Notes: generated by a model from the letters alone, not told the origin. Positions 1-8,764 are shown, numbered from the stretch's first letter. The stretch is 40,689 bases of DNA from Clostridia bacterium (GCA_017620455.1 JAFZQK010000013.1:1-40689); one strand, 5' to 3'. Made by a program: numbers and translations.

Positions 1-123
1 GGCTCCGGCCGTGAAGCCGCCATCCGCGCCCTGCAGACCGCCGGTCTGGACGTGACCATGATCAAGGACGTGACGCCCATTCCCCACAACGGATGCCGTC
101 CGCCCAAGCGCCGCCGCGTGTAA
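1..123 (+). CDS. rpsK: 30S ribosomal protein S11, C-terminal fragment
   Basis: The window opens inside this gene; only the last 40 codons and the TAA stop at 121-123 are present. The readable tail ([16 protein letters not shown], then [14 protein letters not shown]) is the conserved S11 C-terminus, which sits on the platform of the small subunit near the E site. It is followed 20 nt later by rpsD, the order usual for the alpha operon of Bacillota (rpsM-rpsK-rpsD-rpoA-rplQ). The 5' part lies outside the window. Confidence 0.97.
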   Translation, partial: GSGREAAIRALQTAGLDVTMIKDVTPIPHNGCRPPKRRRV

Positions 124-143
124 TGGAAGGAGGAAGTTAAGCA

Positions 144-740
144 ATGGCAAACAATAAGCAGCCGATCGCTCGGAGATGCCGCGCTCTTGACATCACTCCG
201 GCCGTTATGGGCTATGCCAACAAGAAATCCAAGCGGAACCCCGGCGGGAACCGCCGCAAGAAGGTTTCCGAATACGGCAACCAGCTGAAGGAAAAGCAGA
301 AGGTCAAGTTCATCTACGGTGTGCTGGAAAAGCAGTTCCGTCATTATTTTGACAAGGCCAGCAACATGAAGGGCGTTACCGGCGAGAACATGCTGTCCCT
401 GCTGGAAATGCGCCTGGACAACGTGGTGTACCGCCTGGGCCTGGCCAAGACCCGGCGTATGGCCCGCCAGATCGTGGGCCACGGCCACATCCGCGTCAAC
501 GGCAAGAAGGTGGACATTCCTTCCTACCAGGTGAAGAAGGGCGACGTGATCACCCTGCGCGAAAGGTCCGCCTCCATCGAAATGTTCAAGGCCCTGCGGG
601 AAGGCACCACCGTGCTCACTCCCAAGTGGCTCACCTTCAACGCCGCGGAGCTGACCGGCACCGTCAACGAGCTTCCTACCCGCGCCGACATTGATTTCGA
701 AGTGCAGGAGAACATGATCGTTGAATTCTATAGCCGCTGA
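144..740 (+). CDS. rpsD: 30S ribosomal protein S4
   Basis: Primary 16S rRNA-binding protein that nucleates assembly of the 30S body; in several bacteria it also represses its own operon translationally. The 198-residue length is normal for the Bacillota form. The N-terminal part is basic with a Lys/Arg-rich stretch around residues 25-50, and the S4 RNA-binding domain is clear at about residues 88-150 (MRLDNVVYRLGLAKTRRMAR, later GHIRVNGKKVDIPSYQVKKGD). No N-terminal zinc-binding Cys cluster is visible, so this is the zinc-free form. An AAGGAGGAAG SD lies just upstream of the ATG. It lies between rpsK and rpoA. Confidence 0.98.
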   Translation: MANNKQPIARRCRALDITPAVMGYANKKSKRNPGGNRRKKVSEYGNQLKEKQKVKFIYGVLEKQFRHYFDKASNMKGVTGENMLSLLEMRLDNVVYRLGLAKTRRMARQIVGHGHIRVNGKKVDIPSYQVKKGDVITLRERSASIEMFKALREGTTVLTPKWLTFNAAELTGTVNELPTRADIDFEVQENMIVEFYSR

Positions 741-801
741 TCCTGTACTGACCGACAGATGCAGTCCCTACCGACGGTATCCATGAGGAGGATTGGATTC
801 A

Positions 802-1749
802 GTGATTGTCGAAATCGAAAAAGCCCACATCGAATGTGTGGAAATGACCGCGAACAGCAAGTACGGCAAGTTCGTGATCGAGCCGCTGGAGCGCGGGTTC
901 GGCCATACGCTGGGCAACGCCCTGCGCAGGGTGCTGATCAATTCCCTGCCCGGCGCCGCTGTGACCAGCGTGAATATCGACGGCGTGCAGCATGAGTTTT
1001 CCACGGTGCCCGGCGTGAAGGAAGACGTGACCGAGCTGATCCTGAACCTGAAGGAGCTGGCACTCAAGCTCTACACGGATCAGGTGAAGATGGTGGAAGT
1101 CAACGCCCAGGGCCCCTGCGAGCTCACCGCCGCGGATATCCGGGTGGACGACGAGGTGGAGATCGTAAACCCCGAACTGCATATCGCCACTTTGGGCGAA
1201 GGCGCCAAGCTGCATATGTGGCTGAGCCTGGACCGGGGCCGGGGCTATGTGTCCTCGGATAAAAACAAGCTGGCGCAGATGCCCATCGGCGTGATCCCCA
1301 TCGATTCCATCTATACCCCCATCCGCAAGGTCAATTACGTGGTCGAGGATACCCGCGTGGGCCAGATCACGGACTATGACAAGCTAACGCTGGAGGTGTG
1401 GACCGACGGCTCCGTGGCCCCGGACGAGGCCATCAGCATGTCCGCCCGCATCCTTACCGAGCAGCTCTCCCTCTTCGTCGGCCTCACGGATCAGACGATG
1501 CCCCTCAGCTCGTCCGAGCCGGAAGACGACAAGATGGAAAAGGTGATGGAGATGACGATCGAAGACCTCGATCTGTCCGTCCGCGCCTATAACTGCTTAA
1601 AGCGCGCCGGGATCAACACCGTGGCCGAGCTGGTGCTCCGCAACCAGGAGGACATGATGAAGGTGCGCAACCTGGGCAAAAAGAGTCTGGAAGAAGTCGA
1701 GCAGAAGCTGCAGGCGCTGGGCCTGGGTCTGCGCCCGACCGAAGAGTGA
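802..1749 (+). CDS. rpoA: RNA polymerase alpha subunit
   Basis: Scaffold subunit of RNA polymerase: the N-terminal domain dimerises and binds beta/beta-prime, the C-terminal domain binds UP elements and activators. The N-terminal domain runs to about residue 230 ([20 protein letters not shown] and [20 protein letters not shown] are hallmark segments); the C-terminal HhH-like domain follows a short acidic linker ([20 protein letters not shown], then [15 protein letters not shown]). I chose the GTG at 802 (315 aa). The AGGAGG SD at 786-791 leaves 10 nt to this GTG but only 1 nt to the alternative TTG at 793, and the resulting start MIVEIEK matches Bacillus alpha (MIEIEK). Downstream rplQ follows after 15 nt. 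Confidence 0.96.
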   Translation: MIVEIEKAHIECVEMTANSKYGKFVIEPLERGFGHTLGNALRRVLINSLPGAAVTSVNIDGVQHEFSTVPGVKEDVTELILNLKELALKLYTDQVKMVEVNAQGPCELTAADIRVDDEVEIVNPELHIATLGEGAKLHMWLSLDRGRGYVSSDKNKLAQMPIGVIPIDSIYTPIRKVNYVVEDTRVGQITDYDKLTLEVWTDGSVAPDEAISMSARILTEQLSLFVGLTDQTMPLSSSEPEDDKMEKVMEMTIEDLDLSVRAYNCLKRAGINTVAELVLRNQEDMMKVRNLGKKSLEEVEQKLQALGLGLRPTEE

Positions 1750-1764
1750 TAGGAGGAAATTCCC

Positions 1765-2277
1765 ATGGCAACAGAGCGCAAGCTGGGCCGCACCGCGAGC
1801 CAGCGCAAGGCGATGCTGCGGAACCTGACCACCAATCTTCTGTGGTACGGCCGCATCGAAACCACCGAGGCCAAGGCCAAGGAAGTGCGCAGCATCGTGG
1901 ATAAAATGATCACCCTGGCCATCCGCGAGTATGACCAGACCGTGGAAGTGGAAAAGAAATTCAGCAACGAGAAGCAGCAGATCGTCACCGAAACCTTCGT
2001 CAACGACCTGCCCTCCAAGCTGCATGCCCGCAGGCTGATGATGGCGTACCTCTACGACATCAAGGAGCCCAAGAAGGACGACGAGAACAAGGCCGAATAC
2101 AAGGAACGCACCAAGGACGTGAAGCATCCCGTGGTGGAAAAGCTGTTCCGGGAATACGGCCCCAAGTATCGTAAGCGCAACGAGGAAAAGGGCTGCGCCG
2201 GCGGCTACACCCGGATCTACAAGCTGGGGCCCCGCCGCGGCGACGCCGCTGAAATGGTCATCATCGAACTGGTGTGA
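1765..2277 (+). CDS. rplQ: 50S ribosomal protein L17, long form
   Basis: Large-subunit protein near the polypeptide exit tunnel. The N-terminal family signature ([20 protein letters not shown]) and the C-terminal signature ([19 protein letters not shown]) are intact. At 170 residues it is about 50 longer than the roughly 120-residue Bacillus subtilis protein; the extra length lies in a Lys/Glu-rich middle stretch (about residues 65-150, including [20 protein letters not shown]). The AGGAGG SD is at 1752-1757. It is the last gene of the operon and is followed by a strong terminator. Confidence 0.97.
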   Translation: MATERKLGRTASQRKAMLRNLTTNLLWYGRIETTEAKAKEVRSIVDKMITLAIREYDQTVEVEKKFSNEKQQIVTETFVNDLPSKLHARRLMMAYLYDIKEPKKDDENKAEYKERTKDVKHPVVEKLFREYGPKYRKRNEEKGCAGGYTRIYKLGPRRGDAAEMVIIELV

Positions 2278-2293
2278 CCCAAAAGGGAAGAAA

Positions 2294-2327
2294 GCAGGCT
2301 GTGAGAAAATCACGGCCTGCTTTTTTT
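2294..2327 (+). terminator. Rho-independent terminator of the alpha operon
   Basis: An 11-bp stem (GCAGGCTGTGA / TCACGGCCTGC, one G-U) with a GAAAA loop is followed by seven T. It separates the ribosomal operon from the convergent minus-strand gene ending at 2351. Confidence 0.93.
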
Positions 2328-2350
2328 CGTAAAAAGGCGGTTTTTCCTTT

Positions 2351-2818
2351 TCAGGCGTCCGCCAGCGACATCACGTACACCTGGCAGGGGTTCTGCTCGT
2401 CCCACAGGGTGGGGAAAACCTCGAATTCCTGAAAGCCCAGGCTCCGGTAAAAGCGGTTGGTATCGTCGTAATCGGGGTACATGCCCATCCGCACGGTCTT
2501 GACCTGCAAAAAAGCGTAGCCCTTTTCCCGGGCGGCGGACCTGGCGGACAGAAACAGCGCCCGGCCCACGCCCCGGCGGTGGTACGGCTGCAGGACGCCC
2601 ATGACGGCGATCTCGGCGGTGGCTTTTCCCGTTTCCTTCAGGCACAGGAAGCCCACGGGGGCGTTCCCGTCAAAGGCGGCGAAGGTGAGGCGCTCCGCGG
2701 CCTCCCGGATATACTGCTCCCGGCTCTCCTCCACGGCGAACCAATCGGTGAGCCCCTCCAGGACCGTCCGGGCCACGGCGCTTTTTTCTTTGGGATCGGC
2801 AAGTTCGCGGATGATCAC
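2351..2818 (-). CDS. GNAT family N-acetyltransferase
   Basis: Predicted acetyl-CoA-dependent N-acyltransferase of 155 residues; the substrate cannot be read from sequence. The acetyl-CoA binding motif A is clear at about residues 70-105 (AVMGVLQPYHRRGVGRALF, a V-x-x-x-x-R/Q-x-x-G-x-G/A pattern), and a typical C-terminal motif follows (DTNRFYRSLGFQEFE). The GTG start at 2818 has a GGAGGTG SD 7 nt upstream; that SD overlaps the stop of the upstream helicase-loader gene, 6 nt away. It is the last gene of the minus-strand operon that begins at 6018. Co-transcription with replication genes does not by itself imply a role in replication. Confidence 0.85.
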   Translation of the reverse strand: MIIRELADPKEKSAVARTVLEGLTDWFAVEESREQYIREAAERLTFAAFDGNAPVGFLCLKETGKATAEIAVMGVLQPYHRRGVGRALFLSARSAAREKGYAFLQVKTVRMGMYPDYDDTNRFYRSLGFQEFEVFPTLWDEQNPCQVYVMSLADA

Positions 2819-2824
2819 GGCGCT

Positions 2825-3793
2825 TCACCTCCGGTTCAGGCGGATGTCCTGCCCCTGCAGGGGCAGATCCAATCCGGTGCGGGCGTCCAGCAGGCGGGAG
2901 GTGACGCGCTCGGTGTACCGCTGCTTCAATTCCACCCGGCTCAGATTGGTGCTGACGCCGGTGTACAGCCCCCGGGTCAGCCGGGCGTTGAGCAGGTTAT
3001 AGATCTGCTCCACGGTGACGTTTTCCATCAGGGGCTCCATTCCCAGATCGTCGATCAGAAGCAGCGGCACGTCGAAGTACGCCTGGGCGGATTCGTTCCC
3101 CCGGGAGAAATAGGCGTTTTTCAGGTCCATCAGCAAATCGTAGGCGGTGACGGAAAGGGTTTCGATCCCGCGGCTGCGGGCGTCGTTGCCCACGCAGTTG
3201 AGCAGGAAGGTTTTCCCCAGGCCGCTGCCGCCGTGGAGCAGCAGCGTCTTGACGGGCCCGGCGGGAACGTTGGCGGCGAACAGGACGCATTTCTGCTTAA
3301 CCGCCTCCATGTATTCCCGCTGGGTCACTTTGGCCCCGGGCAGGGGAGACGCCGGGATGCGCGCCGCATCGTAATTCCCGAAGGTCTGTTCGGCGGCGAT
3401 GGACGGCCCCCCCTGGGACAGGGCGCTGCGGTATCTTTCTTCCAGGCAGGGGCAGAATTTGCGCACGGAGCGATCGTAAATATATCCCGTGTCGCCGCAC
3501 AGCGGGCAGCGGCAGACGGGAGACAGGTAATCCGCGGGATAGCCGTTTTCCGTCAAAGCCGCGGCGATCTGGTCGTTGTACGCTTTCATCTGCGCCTCCG
3601 GATCCCGGGGCGTGCCGCTGGCGAAGGCCCCGCGGACGGAAGATAATATCATATCGTGCCGCCGGGCGACCAATTCCGCCACGGCGGGATGCTTTTGCTG
3701 CAGCTCCGCCAGGCGGCGGGCCTCTTCCTGCCGGTTTTGCTGCCGCAGCGCCGCGTATTCGGCCAGGATGCCGGAAATGATCTGATTATCCAC
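2825..3793 (-). CDS. DnaC/DnaI-like replicative helicase loader (AAA+ ATPase)
   Basis: Predicted loader of the replicative helicase DnaB onto DNA, 322 residues. The N-terminal half contains a CxxC-type zinc-finger-like cluster (CRCPLCGDTGY, then FCPCLEERY) as in Bacillus DnaI. The AAA+ core has a Walker A (LLHGGSGLGKTFLLN), a Walker B (PLLLIDDLGMEP) and an arginine-containing sensor region (YTERVTSRLLD). The GTG start at 3793 lies 8 nt inside the end of dnaD, implying translational coupling. The dnaD-loader pair is a common conserved unit in Clostridia and supports both assignments. Confidence 0.9.
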   Translation of the reverse strand: MDNQIISGILAEYAALRQQNRQEEARRLAELQQKHPAVAELVARRHDMILSSVRGAFASGTPRDPEAQMKAYNDQIAAALTENGYPADYLSPVCRCPLCGDTGYIYDRSVRKFCPCLEERYRSALSQGGPSIAAEQTFGNYDAARIPASPLPGAKVTQREYMEAVKQKCVLFAANVPAGPVKTLLLHGGSGLGKTFLLNCVGNDARSRGIETLSVTAYDLLMDLKNAYFSRGNESAQAYFDVPLLLIDDLGMEPLMENVTVEQIYNLLNARLTRGLYTGVSTNLSRVELKQRYTERVTSRLLDARTGLDLPLQGQDIRLNRR

Positions 3794-5246
3794 GCAGCTT
3801 TTTCGCCTCCTCGATCAGGTCGTTGGAAACGGCGTCCAGTTCTTCCTCCGTATACTCCCGCTGGCCGTACTGCTGGGCGGACACGGTCTTTCTGCCGCGG
3901 CCGGCGGGGGCGGGGCGCTTTTCGGCCCGGGCCTGGGCGATATCGGTGATCCCCGCTTCGTGCCAGGCCTCCAGCACCTTGCCAAGATACGCCGTTTTGC
4001 TGCCCTCGGCGGCCCGGCTCTGCTCCGCGGCGAAGAGGAGCAGCTCCCGTCCCATGCCCCAGGACCGCCACATTTCGTACTGCTGCCGGTCCTTTTCCGT
4101 GGGCCGTCCGGTGTGGCCGCAGGCCTCGAACATTTCCCGGAGCACAAGGTTCGCTTCCCGGTAGCGCCTGAGATAATCCTGCACGGCGGCTTCCTCCGTG
4201 AGCCCCCGGTTCCGCCAGGAGAGGAGCAGGGCCTGCATGTCCTCCAGATTCCTGTGGCTGCGGCGGCATTCCTCCGCGGCCAAAAGCAGCACCGGATGGG
4301 GCTGGATGGAAAGCAGCTCCCGGTAGGTGCGTACGGCCGCAGGGCCGGTGACGGAGGGAACGCCCAGGCGGGAAAACACCTCCTGGGCCAGCTCCTTTTC
4401 GGTTTTTTCCTTTGCCAGCTGGCGCTTGACCTCCGCGCCCGTGCGCCCTTCGCTGCGGCTGCGCAGGCCGGAAAGGATCCCGTCCAGGTATTTGAAGGAA
4501 GGATCGCCGCCGGTGGTTTCCCGGCAGGCGGCCAGGACGCCGTCCAGATCGAACCCCCATTCCCCGGTCCATTTTTCGTACATTTCCAATTCGTCGTCGC
4601 TGGCCAGGCGGCGCTTGCCCATCCGGGAGAGCACCCGCCGGGCGCCGTCGTGCACCGCCTGATCGCGATTGAGGAATTTTTCCGCATCCTCCGCCAGCGT
4701 CACGCCGGCCTCCTTCATTTTGACCGCCAGCTTTTCGGCCTTCCGGAAGGAAAAATGCGCCTGGCCCGTGGCCATGCAGTGGTGCAGCAGCATCAGCACC
4801 GCTTCGGGGGTCAGCCCCACGTCCTGCACCCATTCCCAGGCCAGGGCGATTTCCCCGGGGGTCACCTTGCGGCTGTCTCCGAAGGCGGCGTAAACGCTTT
4901 CGGCGAAGGACACGTAGGCCGTGTCCGGCAGGAAGGCCGCGCCCTCCTGCTGCTGGCGCTGGGCGGGGGAATAGAAGCGGAAGGCGGGGGGATCGTCGCT
5001 GAGCCGGGTCACCAGCCCCCGGCGCTCCCAGTAGCGCAGCGCCGCTTCCACCTCCGGCACCGTCAGGTACAGGCTCTGGGCCGCGCTTTCCAGGGACAGC
5101 CCCTCCTGGGGGCGGGCGCAGGCGTACAGCCCCCACAGGTAGACCTTCACATAGTCCCCCTTGGCGGCGGGCAGATAATCGGCGATAAAGCGGTTTTCAA
5201 CGGCGGTGACGCCGTAGGCCGCCGCGTCCCGGTCCATTTCAAACAT
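3786..5246 (-). CDS. dnaD: DnaD/DnaB-type replication initiation protein
   Basis: Bacillota-specific primosome protein that remodels DNA and helps recruit the helicase and its loader. The 486-residue protein begins with a winged-helix region (about residues 1-105: FIADYLPAAKGDYVKVYLWG, later ALRYWERRGLVTR). Two DnaD-like helical modules follow: one around residues 195-260 (YEKWTGEWGFDL ... SFKYLDGIL) and one around 375-435 (YEMWRSWGMGREL ... AYLGKVLEAWHEAGI). The middle is a charged Lys/Glu-rich linker. The ATG at 5246 has an AGGAGG SD about 9 nt upstream and overlaps the end of the TVP38 gene by 8 nt. It is longer than B. subtilis DnaD (232 aa), in keeping with clostridial forms with two modules. 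Confidence 0.88.
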   Translation of the reverse strand: MFEMDRDAAAYGVTAVENRFIADYLPAAKGDYVKVYLWGLYACARPQEGLSLESAAQSLYLTVPEVEAALRYWERRGLVTRLSDDPPAFRFYSPAQRQQQEGAAFLPDTAYVSFAESVYAAFGDSRKVTPGEIALAWEWVQDVGLTPEAVLMLLHHCMATGQAHFSFRKAEKLAVKMKEAGVTLAEDAEKFLNRDQAVHDGARRVLSRMGKRRLASDDELEMYEKWTGEWGFDLDGVLAACRETTGGDPSFKYLDGILSGLRSRSEGRTGAEVKRQLAKEKTEKELAQEVFSRLGVPSVTGPAAVRTYRELLSIQPHPVLLLAAEECRRSHRNLEDMQALLLSWRNRGLTEEAAVQDYLRRYREANLVLREMFEACGHTGRPTEKDRQQYEMWRSWGMGRELLLFAAEQSRAAEGSKTAYLGKVLEAWHEAGITDIAQARAEKRPAPAGRGRKTVSAQQYGQREYTEEELDAVSNDLIEEAKKLRG

Positions 5247-6018
5247 GTTTTTTCTCCTCCTGGGGCTTGTCCGCGCTCCGGGCTTTTTCCTGTTTTTCCC
5301 GGATGTAAGTGCGCCTGTACCAGATCACGCAGAAAATGCTGATCAGGATGGTGACGCCGTAGGTGACGGCCGCCACCACCACGTTCCCCTTCTGGGCCAG
5401 GCTGCCCACGATGGTGGAGGACACCACCGAGGGGATGCGGGCGAAGGTGGTGATCAGCAGGAAGGTGCTCAGCTTCATGGGGGTCAGGCCCACCAGGTAA
5501 TCCAGCAGGTCCTTGGGGGTGCCGGGGATCAGGAACAGCATGAACACCAGCATGTTCAGCTTCTTTTCGTTCTGGATGAAGGAATATTTCAGGATCTTTT
5601 CCCGGGGGAAGAAGGCCTCCACCAGCCGGACGCCCCATCTGCGCACCGCCCAGTAGATCAGGATCACCGCCAGCGTGGTGCCCGTCAGGCACAGGATCAT
5701 CCCCCAGAACCAGCCGAAAATGAACCCGGAGGCCACCTCCAGCACTTCCCCGGGGATGATGGCCACGATCACCTGCAGCGCCCGCAGGCCGATCATCAGC
5801 AGCGGCCCCCACGCGCCGTAGGACCGCACGTGATCCCGGAATTCCTCCGGCGACGCCTGGTATTTCTGCACCAGGGGATTGCCCACGAAATACGCGATCA
5901 GGCCGAAAATGATCAGAATGACGGTCAGCGATAAAATGCTGATGATCCGCCGCCGGCGCACGTTTTCCGGCTGGACGGAGGCAAAGGCGTCGGCAGCCTT
6001 TTTGCTCGGTTCGGACAA
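5239..6018 (-). CDS. TVP38/TMEM64-family (DedA-like) membrane protein
   Basis: Polytopic membrane protein of the VTT/SNARE-associated superfamily, which includes lipid-translocating DedA proteins; the precise substrate here is unknown. Predicted segments: an N-terminal TM helix (IISILSLTVILIIFGLIAYF), then the conserved core with re-entrant-like motifs (IIPGEVLEVASGFIFGWFWG, LFLIPGTPKDLLDYLVG, and a conserved TFARIPS) and a final TM helix before a charged tail. I chose the TTG at 6018 (259 aa): the AGGAGG at 6028-6033 leaves 9 nt to it, whereas the longer frame would start upstream of its own SD. It is the first gene of the operon with dnaD. Confidence 0.86.
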   Translation of the reverse strand: MSEPSKKAADAFASVQPENVRRRRIISILSLTVILIIFGLIAYFVGNPLVQKYQASPEEFRDHVRSYGAWGPLLMIGLRALQVIVAIIPGEVLEVASGFIFGWFWGMILCLTGTTLAVILIYWAVRRWGVRLVEAFFPREKILKYSFIQNEKKLNMLVFMLFLIPGTPKDLLDYLVGLTPMKLSTFLLITTFARIPSVVSSTIVGSLAQKGNVVVAAVTYGVTILISIFCVIWYRRTYIREKQEKARSADKPQEEKKHV

Positions 6019-6060
6019 AACAAGAATCCTCCTAGGCAAGCTCGATAAAACACCACGATA

Positions 6061-6089
6061 ATTATACCATTTTCCCCGGCCCTTGGCAA
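6061..6089 (-). promoter_or_regulatory. Sigma-A promoter of the TVP38-dnaD-loader-GNAT operon
   Basis: Read on the minus strand: TTGCCA (6089-6084), 17-bp spacer, TATAAT (6066-6061), with TGG directly before the -10 (extended -10). The predicted leader to the TTG start is about 35 nt. Confidence 0.85.
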
Positions 6090-6149
6090 TGAAGGGCGAA
6101 GAAAAAACGCCTGCCGCCGCGCCGCGCGGGCGTTCCCGCGTTTTCCCCC

Positions 6150-6178
6150 TTGACAGCGCCCGCCGGCGGAGATATAAT
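6150..6178 (+). promoter_or_regulatory. Perfect-consensus sigma-A promoter of the tetR-reductase operon
   Basis: TTGACA at 6150-6155, a 17-bp spacer and TATAAT at 6173-6178. It lies 60 bp from the divergent promoter. Such a strong promoter in front of a repressor gene is typical of autorepressed TetR operons. Confidence 0.9.
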
Positions 6179-6185
6179 TACATTC

Positions 6186-6203
6186 GTTAAATAACATGCG
6201 TTA
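6186..6203 (+). promoter_or_regulatory. Candidate TetR operator overlapping the transcription start
   Basis: Immediately after the -10, alternating GTTA and TAAC arms form two overlapping palindromes: GTTA-AA-TAAC at 6186-6195 and TAAC-ATGC-GTTA at 6192-6203. Position over the start site and closeness to a tetR gene suggest autorepression. No binding data are available. Confidence 0.5.
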
Positions 6204-6235
6204 GAATACCGACGGAACGGGAGAGGGGAAGCGGG

Positions 6236-6847
6236 ATGCCTCCGAAGGTGAAATTTCAAAAGGAAGAGATCGTCCGCGCGGCGATGAACGTGGCCAGGAA
6301 AAAGGGCCTCGACGCGGTGACGGCGCGGGAAGTGGCCAAAGAGCTGCGGGTGTCGGTGGGGCCGATCTTCACCTGGTTTGAAACCATGGATCAGCTCCGG
6401 GAAGCGGTCTGCACCCAGGCGAAGGAGCTGTACCGGACGTACATCCGGCGGGGGCTGGCCGGCCCTATTTCCTTTCTGGGCGTGGGGCAGCAGTACATTC
6501 GCTTTGCCCGGGAGGAGCCGGAATTGTACAAGCTGCTTTTCCTCGCCCGGCCCGGCGGGGCCATGGAAGCGCTGCGATTGTCCCAGGATCTGGCGCGGGA
6601 ATCGCTGATGCGCATTTACCGGATGGACGCGGAAACCGCCGACAGCTATTTCCGGGATCTGTGGCTGGTGGTGTTCAGCTTCGCCACCCTGATCGTCACG
6701 GGCGAATGCCCCTACACCGACGGGGAAATGAGCGCGGTGCTGTCTGAAATCAGCCTGGCGGTGTGTAAGGCGTACAAGGAGATCCCCGGCCTTCGGGAAG
6801 GGCGGTACGACAAGGACAGGATCTTTTCGGAACTGGTGAAAAAGTGA
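6236..6847 (+). CDS. TetR/AcrR-family transcriptional regulator
   Basis: Predicted ligand-responsive repressor of 203 residues. The N-terminal HTH is typical (about residues 10-55: EEIVRAAMNVARKKGLDAVT, then VAKELRVSVGPIFTWFETMD; the usual recognition-helix pattern V-G-x-I-Y-x-Y-F appears as VGPIFTWF). The C-terminal ligand-binding domain is helical and carries a WHG-like layout. It is preceded by a consensus promoter and palindromic sequence and followed 12 nt later by a flavodoxin-fold reductase, which is probably co-regulated. The inducer is unknown; quinones or other electrophiles would suit the neighbour but this is inference. Confidence 0.9.
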   Translation: MPPKVKFQKEEIVRAAMNVARKKGLDAVTAREVAKELRVSVGPIFTWFETMDQLREAVCTQAKELYRTYIRRGLAGPISFLGVGQQYIRFAREEPELYKLLFLARPGGAMEALRLSQDLARESLMRIYRMDAETADSYFRDLWLVVFSFATLIVTGECPYTDGEMSAVLSEISLAVCKAYKEIPGLREGRYDKDRIFSELVKK

Positions 6848-6859
6848 GGAGGACGGGCC

Positions 6860-7543
6860 ATGAAGGTATTGGTGCTCAACGGCAGCCCCAAACAGAAAAG
6901 CGACACGTTCAGGATGACCGAGGCCTTTCTCAAGGGCCTGAACCGGACGGGGGAACACGAGATCCGTGTGATCCGCGTGATCGAAAAAAACATCGCCCCC
7001 TGCCGGGGCTGCTTCGGCTGCTGGCAGCGGATGGACGGGCACTGCGTGATCGAGGACGACCAGAACGGCATCCTGGATCTGTACCGCCGGGCGGAGCTGA
7101 TCATCTGGAGCTTTCCCCTGTACTGCTACGGCATGCCCTCGCACCTGAAGGCGGTATTGGACCGCACCATCCCGCTGGTAAAAATGAACATGGAAAAGCA
7201 GCCGGACGGCACGGTGCGCCACGAAGCCCTGGCGGATTTTTCAAAGACCCGCACCCTGGTGATCTGCGGCTGCGGCTTCCCGGCCTGGGAGGGAAATTTC
7301 GACGGGCTGAAAATGATGTGCAAAATCTGCTTCGGCGGCCCGGACATGGTGTGCGTGCCGGAAACGCCCATGCTGAACGTGCCGGAAGCGGAGCCGGTGA
7401 CGGAGCCGCTGCTCAGGCGCTTCCAGCAGGCGGGCGAGGAATACGCCGCCCGGATGCGGCTGTCCCCGGAAACGGTGGCGGCGCTGGAAACGCCCATGAT
7501 CCCGGCGGAAACGTACATCCGCATCGTGAACCAGAACGCGTGA
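6860..7543 (+). CDS. Flavodoxin-fold NAD(P)H-dependent FMN reductase-like protein
   Basis: Member of the flavodoxin/NADPH-dependent FMN reductase superfamily, 227 residues. The FMN phosphate-binding loop is at the N-terminus (VLNGSPKQKSDTFRM). A CxxC-containing segment follows (PCRGCFGCWQRMDGHCVIED), as in the iron-sulfur-flavoprotein-like relatives that keep this Cys pattern; then IIWSFPLYCYGMPSHLKAVLDR forms the flavin-facing loop. The frame continues to 227 aa, long enough for the fold plus a C-terminal extension. An SD (GAGGAGG) precedes the ATG. It probably forms an operon with tetR; a redox or detoxification role is inferred. Confidence 0.85.
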   Translation: MKVLVLNGSPKQKSDTFRMTEAFLKGLNRTGEHEIRVIRVIEKNIAPCRGCFGCWQRMDGHCVIEDDQNGILDLYRRAELIIWSFPLYCYGMPSHLKAVLDRTIPLVKMNMEKQPDGTVRHEALADFSKTRTLVICGCGFPAWEGNFDGLKMMCKICFGGPDMVCVPETPMLNVPEAEPVTEPLLRRFQQAGEEYAARMRLSPETVAALETPMIPAETYIRIVNQNA

Positions 7544-7623
7544 AAACGCAGCCGGGAGGGCATGGCGGCGAAGCCCACGCCCCGGGCGGAATGGGAAAAA
7601 GCTGAAACGGCAAGACGGGAGAG

Positions 7624-8691
7624 ATGATGATGGAACTGGCGCAGGCGTACCGCGAGGTCGAAACAAGGCTGGACAGGCTGGATTTTCCCGCGCTGTTCCG
7701 CGGCTTTTTCCGGTTTCCCTTCGCGCTGTACGACGATAAACGGGCGTACACCGCCGGGCGGTATATCGAAAAGCCCGAAAGCTTCCTGGGAAACACCTCG
7801 GTGAAGCTGAACGGCGCGGATACGGCGATCTGGAAGCTGGAGGGAGAGGCGTGGGATTTTGACGTGCTTTCCTCCAAGCTGGCCCATGAAATGCTGCACG
7901 CTTTCCAGAACGCGTCCGGAGAAAAACGGTGGGCGGACGAGCGGGCGGCCCTGGTGCGATACCGCTATGAGGAGGGGAATATCGCCGCCCGGCTGGAGGA
8001 AGCGGCCTGCATGAAGGCCTGCCTGGAGGGAGACGATCCGGACGCCTTCGCCCGCCTGCTTTCCCTGCGCAAAGCGCGCTCGCTGCGCTTTCCTTTCGCC
8101 TGCGATTACGAGGTCAGGATCGAGCAGATCGAAGGCACGGCGCATTTCGTGGAGCTCAGGGCCCTGGAGCAGCTGGACGGGGGCAAGGCCAAACGGCGCT
8201 GGGCGGATCTCCTTTCCGCGCTTTCCGATCCCGCCCGGTATTTCCCGGCGCGGCCCGTCACCTATCTTTCCGGCGCGGCCTTCCTGGCCTGTCTGAAGAA
8301 ATACACGTCCTTTGATACGGACGCCTTTGCCGACGCGCCTTTTTCCGCGGCGGCCGCCGTCGGCGCCCGGCCCTGCGCCCTGCCGTTGGGAAACCCCCGG
8401 GCGGCCGCCTGCCTGGAGGATTGGAACGGAAGGCTCCGGGACGCCGCGGCCCGGGCGGTGGAGAAAGGCGAGATCGTATTGGAAGGGGCGTACCGGATGA
8501 TCGTATGGAATGTCTACGACGCGGCGTGGGACGGACGGTATGCGGTGCTGACCTCCATGCTGGGCTACATCGAGGACGGTGCGCTGCCGGAAACGGACGA
8601 GGAGCTGTTTGCCCGCATGAAGATCCTGAACGGGGATTTCGTGGCGGAAATGGATGAAAACATGCGCGTTACCCGGGTCTGGCGGCGGTAA
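7624..8691 (+). CDS. Uncharacterised HExxH protein, putative zinc metallopeptidase-like
   Basis: A 355-residue cytosolic protein (no signal peptide or TM) that I do not recognise by name. It carries a clear HExxH motif at residues 88-92 (KLAHEMLHAFQNA) and, about 78 residues later, an EG-x-A motif (QIEGTAHFVE, Glu170) in the place of the third zinc ligand of gluzincin peptidases. These three residues make a zinc site plausible; the substrate is unknown. Three in-frame ATG codons stand in tandem at 7624, 7627 and 7630; the GGGAG SD at 7618-7622 is best spaced for the last of these, so the true start may be 7630. It stands between the reductase gene and a PfkB kinase gene. Confidence 0.65.
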   Translation: MMMELAQAYREVETRLDRLDFPALFRGFFRFPFALYDDKRAYTAGRYIEKPESFLGNTSVKLNGADTAIWKLEGEAWDFDVLSSKLAHEMLHAFQNASGEKRWADERAALVRYRYEEGNIAARLEEAACMKACLEGDDPDAFARLLSLRKARSLRFPFACDYEVRIEQIEGTAHFVELRALEQLDGGKAKRRWADLLSALSDPARYFPARPVTYLSGAAFLACLKKYTSFDTDAFADAPFSAAAAVGARPCALPLGNPRAAACLEDWNGRLRDAAARAVEKGEIVLEGAYRMIVWNVYDAAWDGRYAVLTSMLGYIEDGALPETDEELFARMKILNGDFVAEMDENMRVTRVWRR

Positions 8692-8764
8692 AGCGGCGCG
8701 GGAAGCGTACGGCGGCCCGCTGGAAACAAAGGGGCCGCTGGAATAAGAGGAAGGAGGAAAAAAC

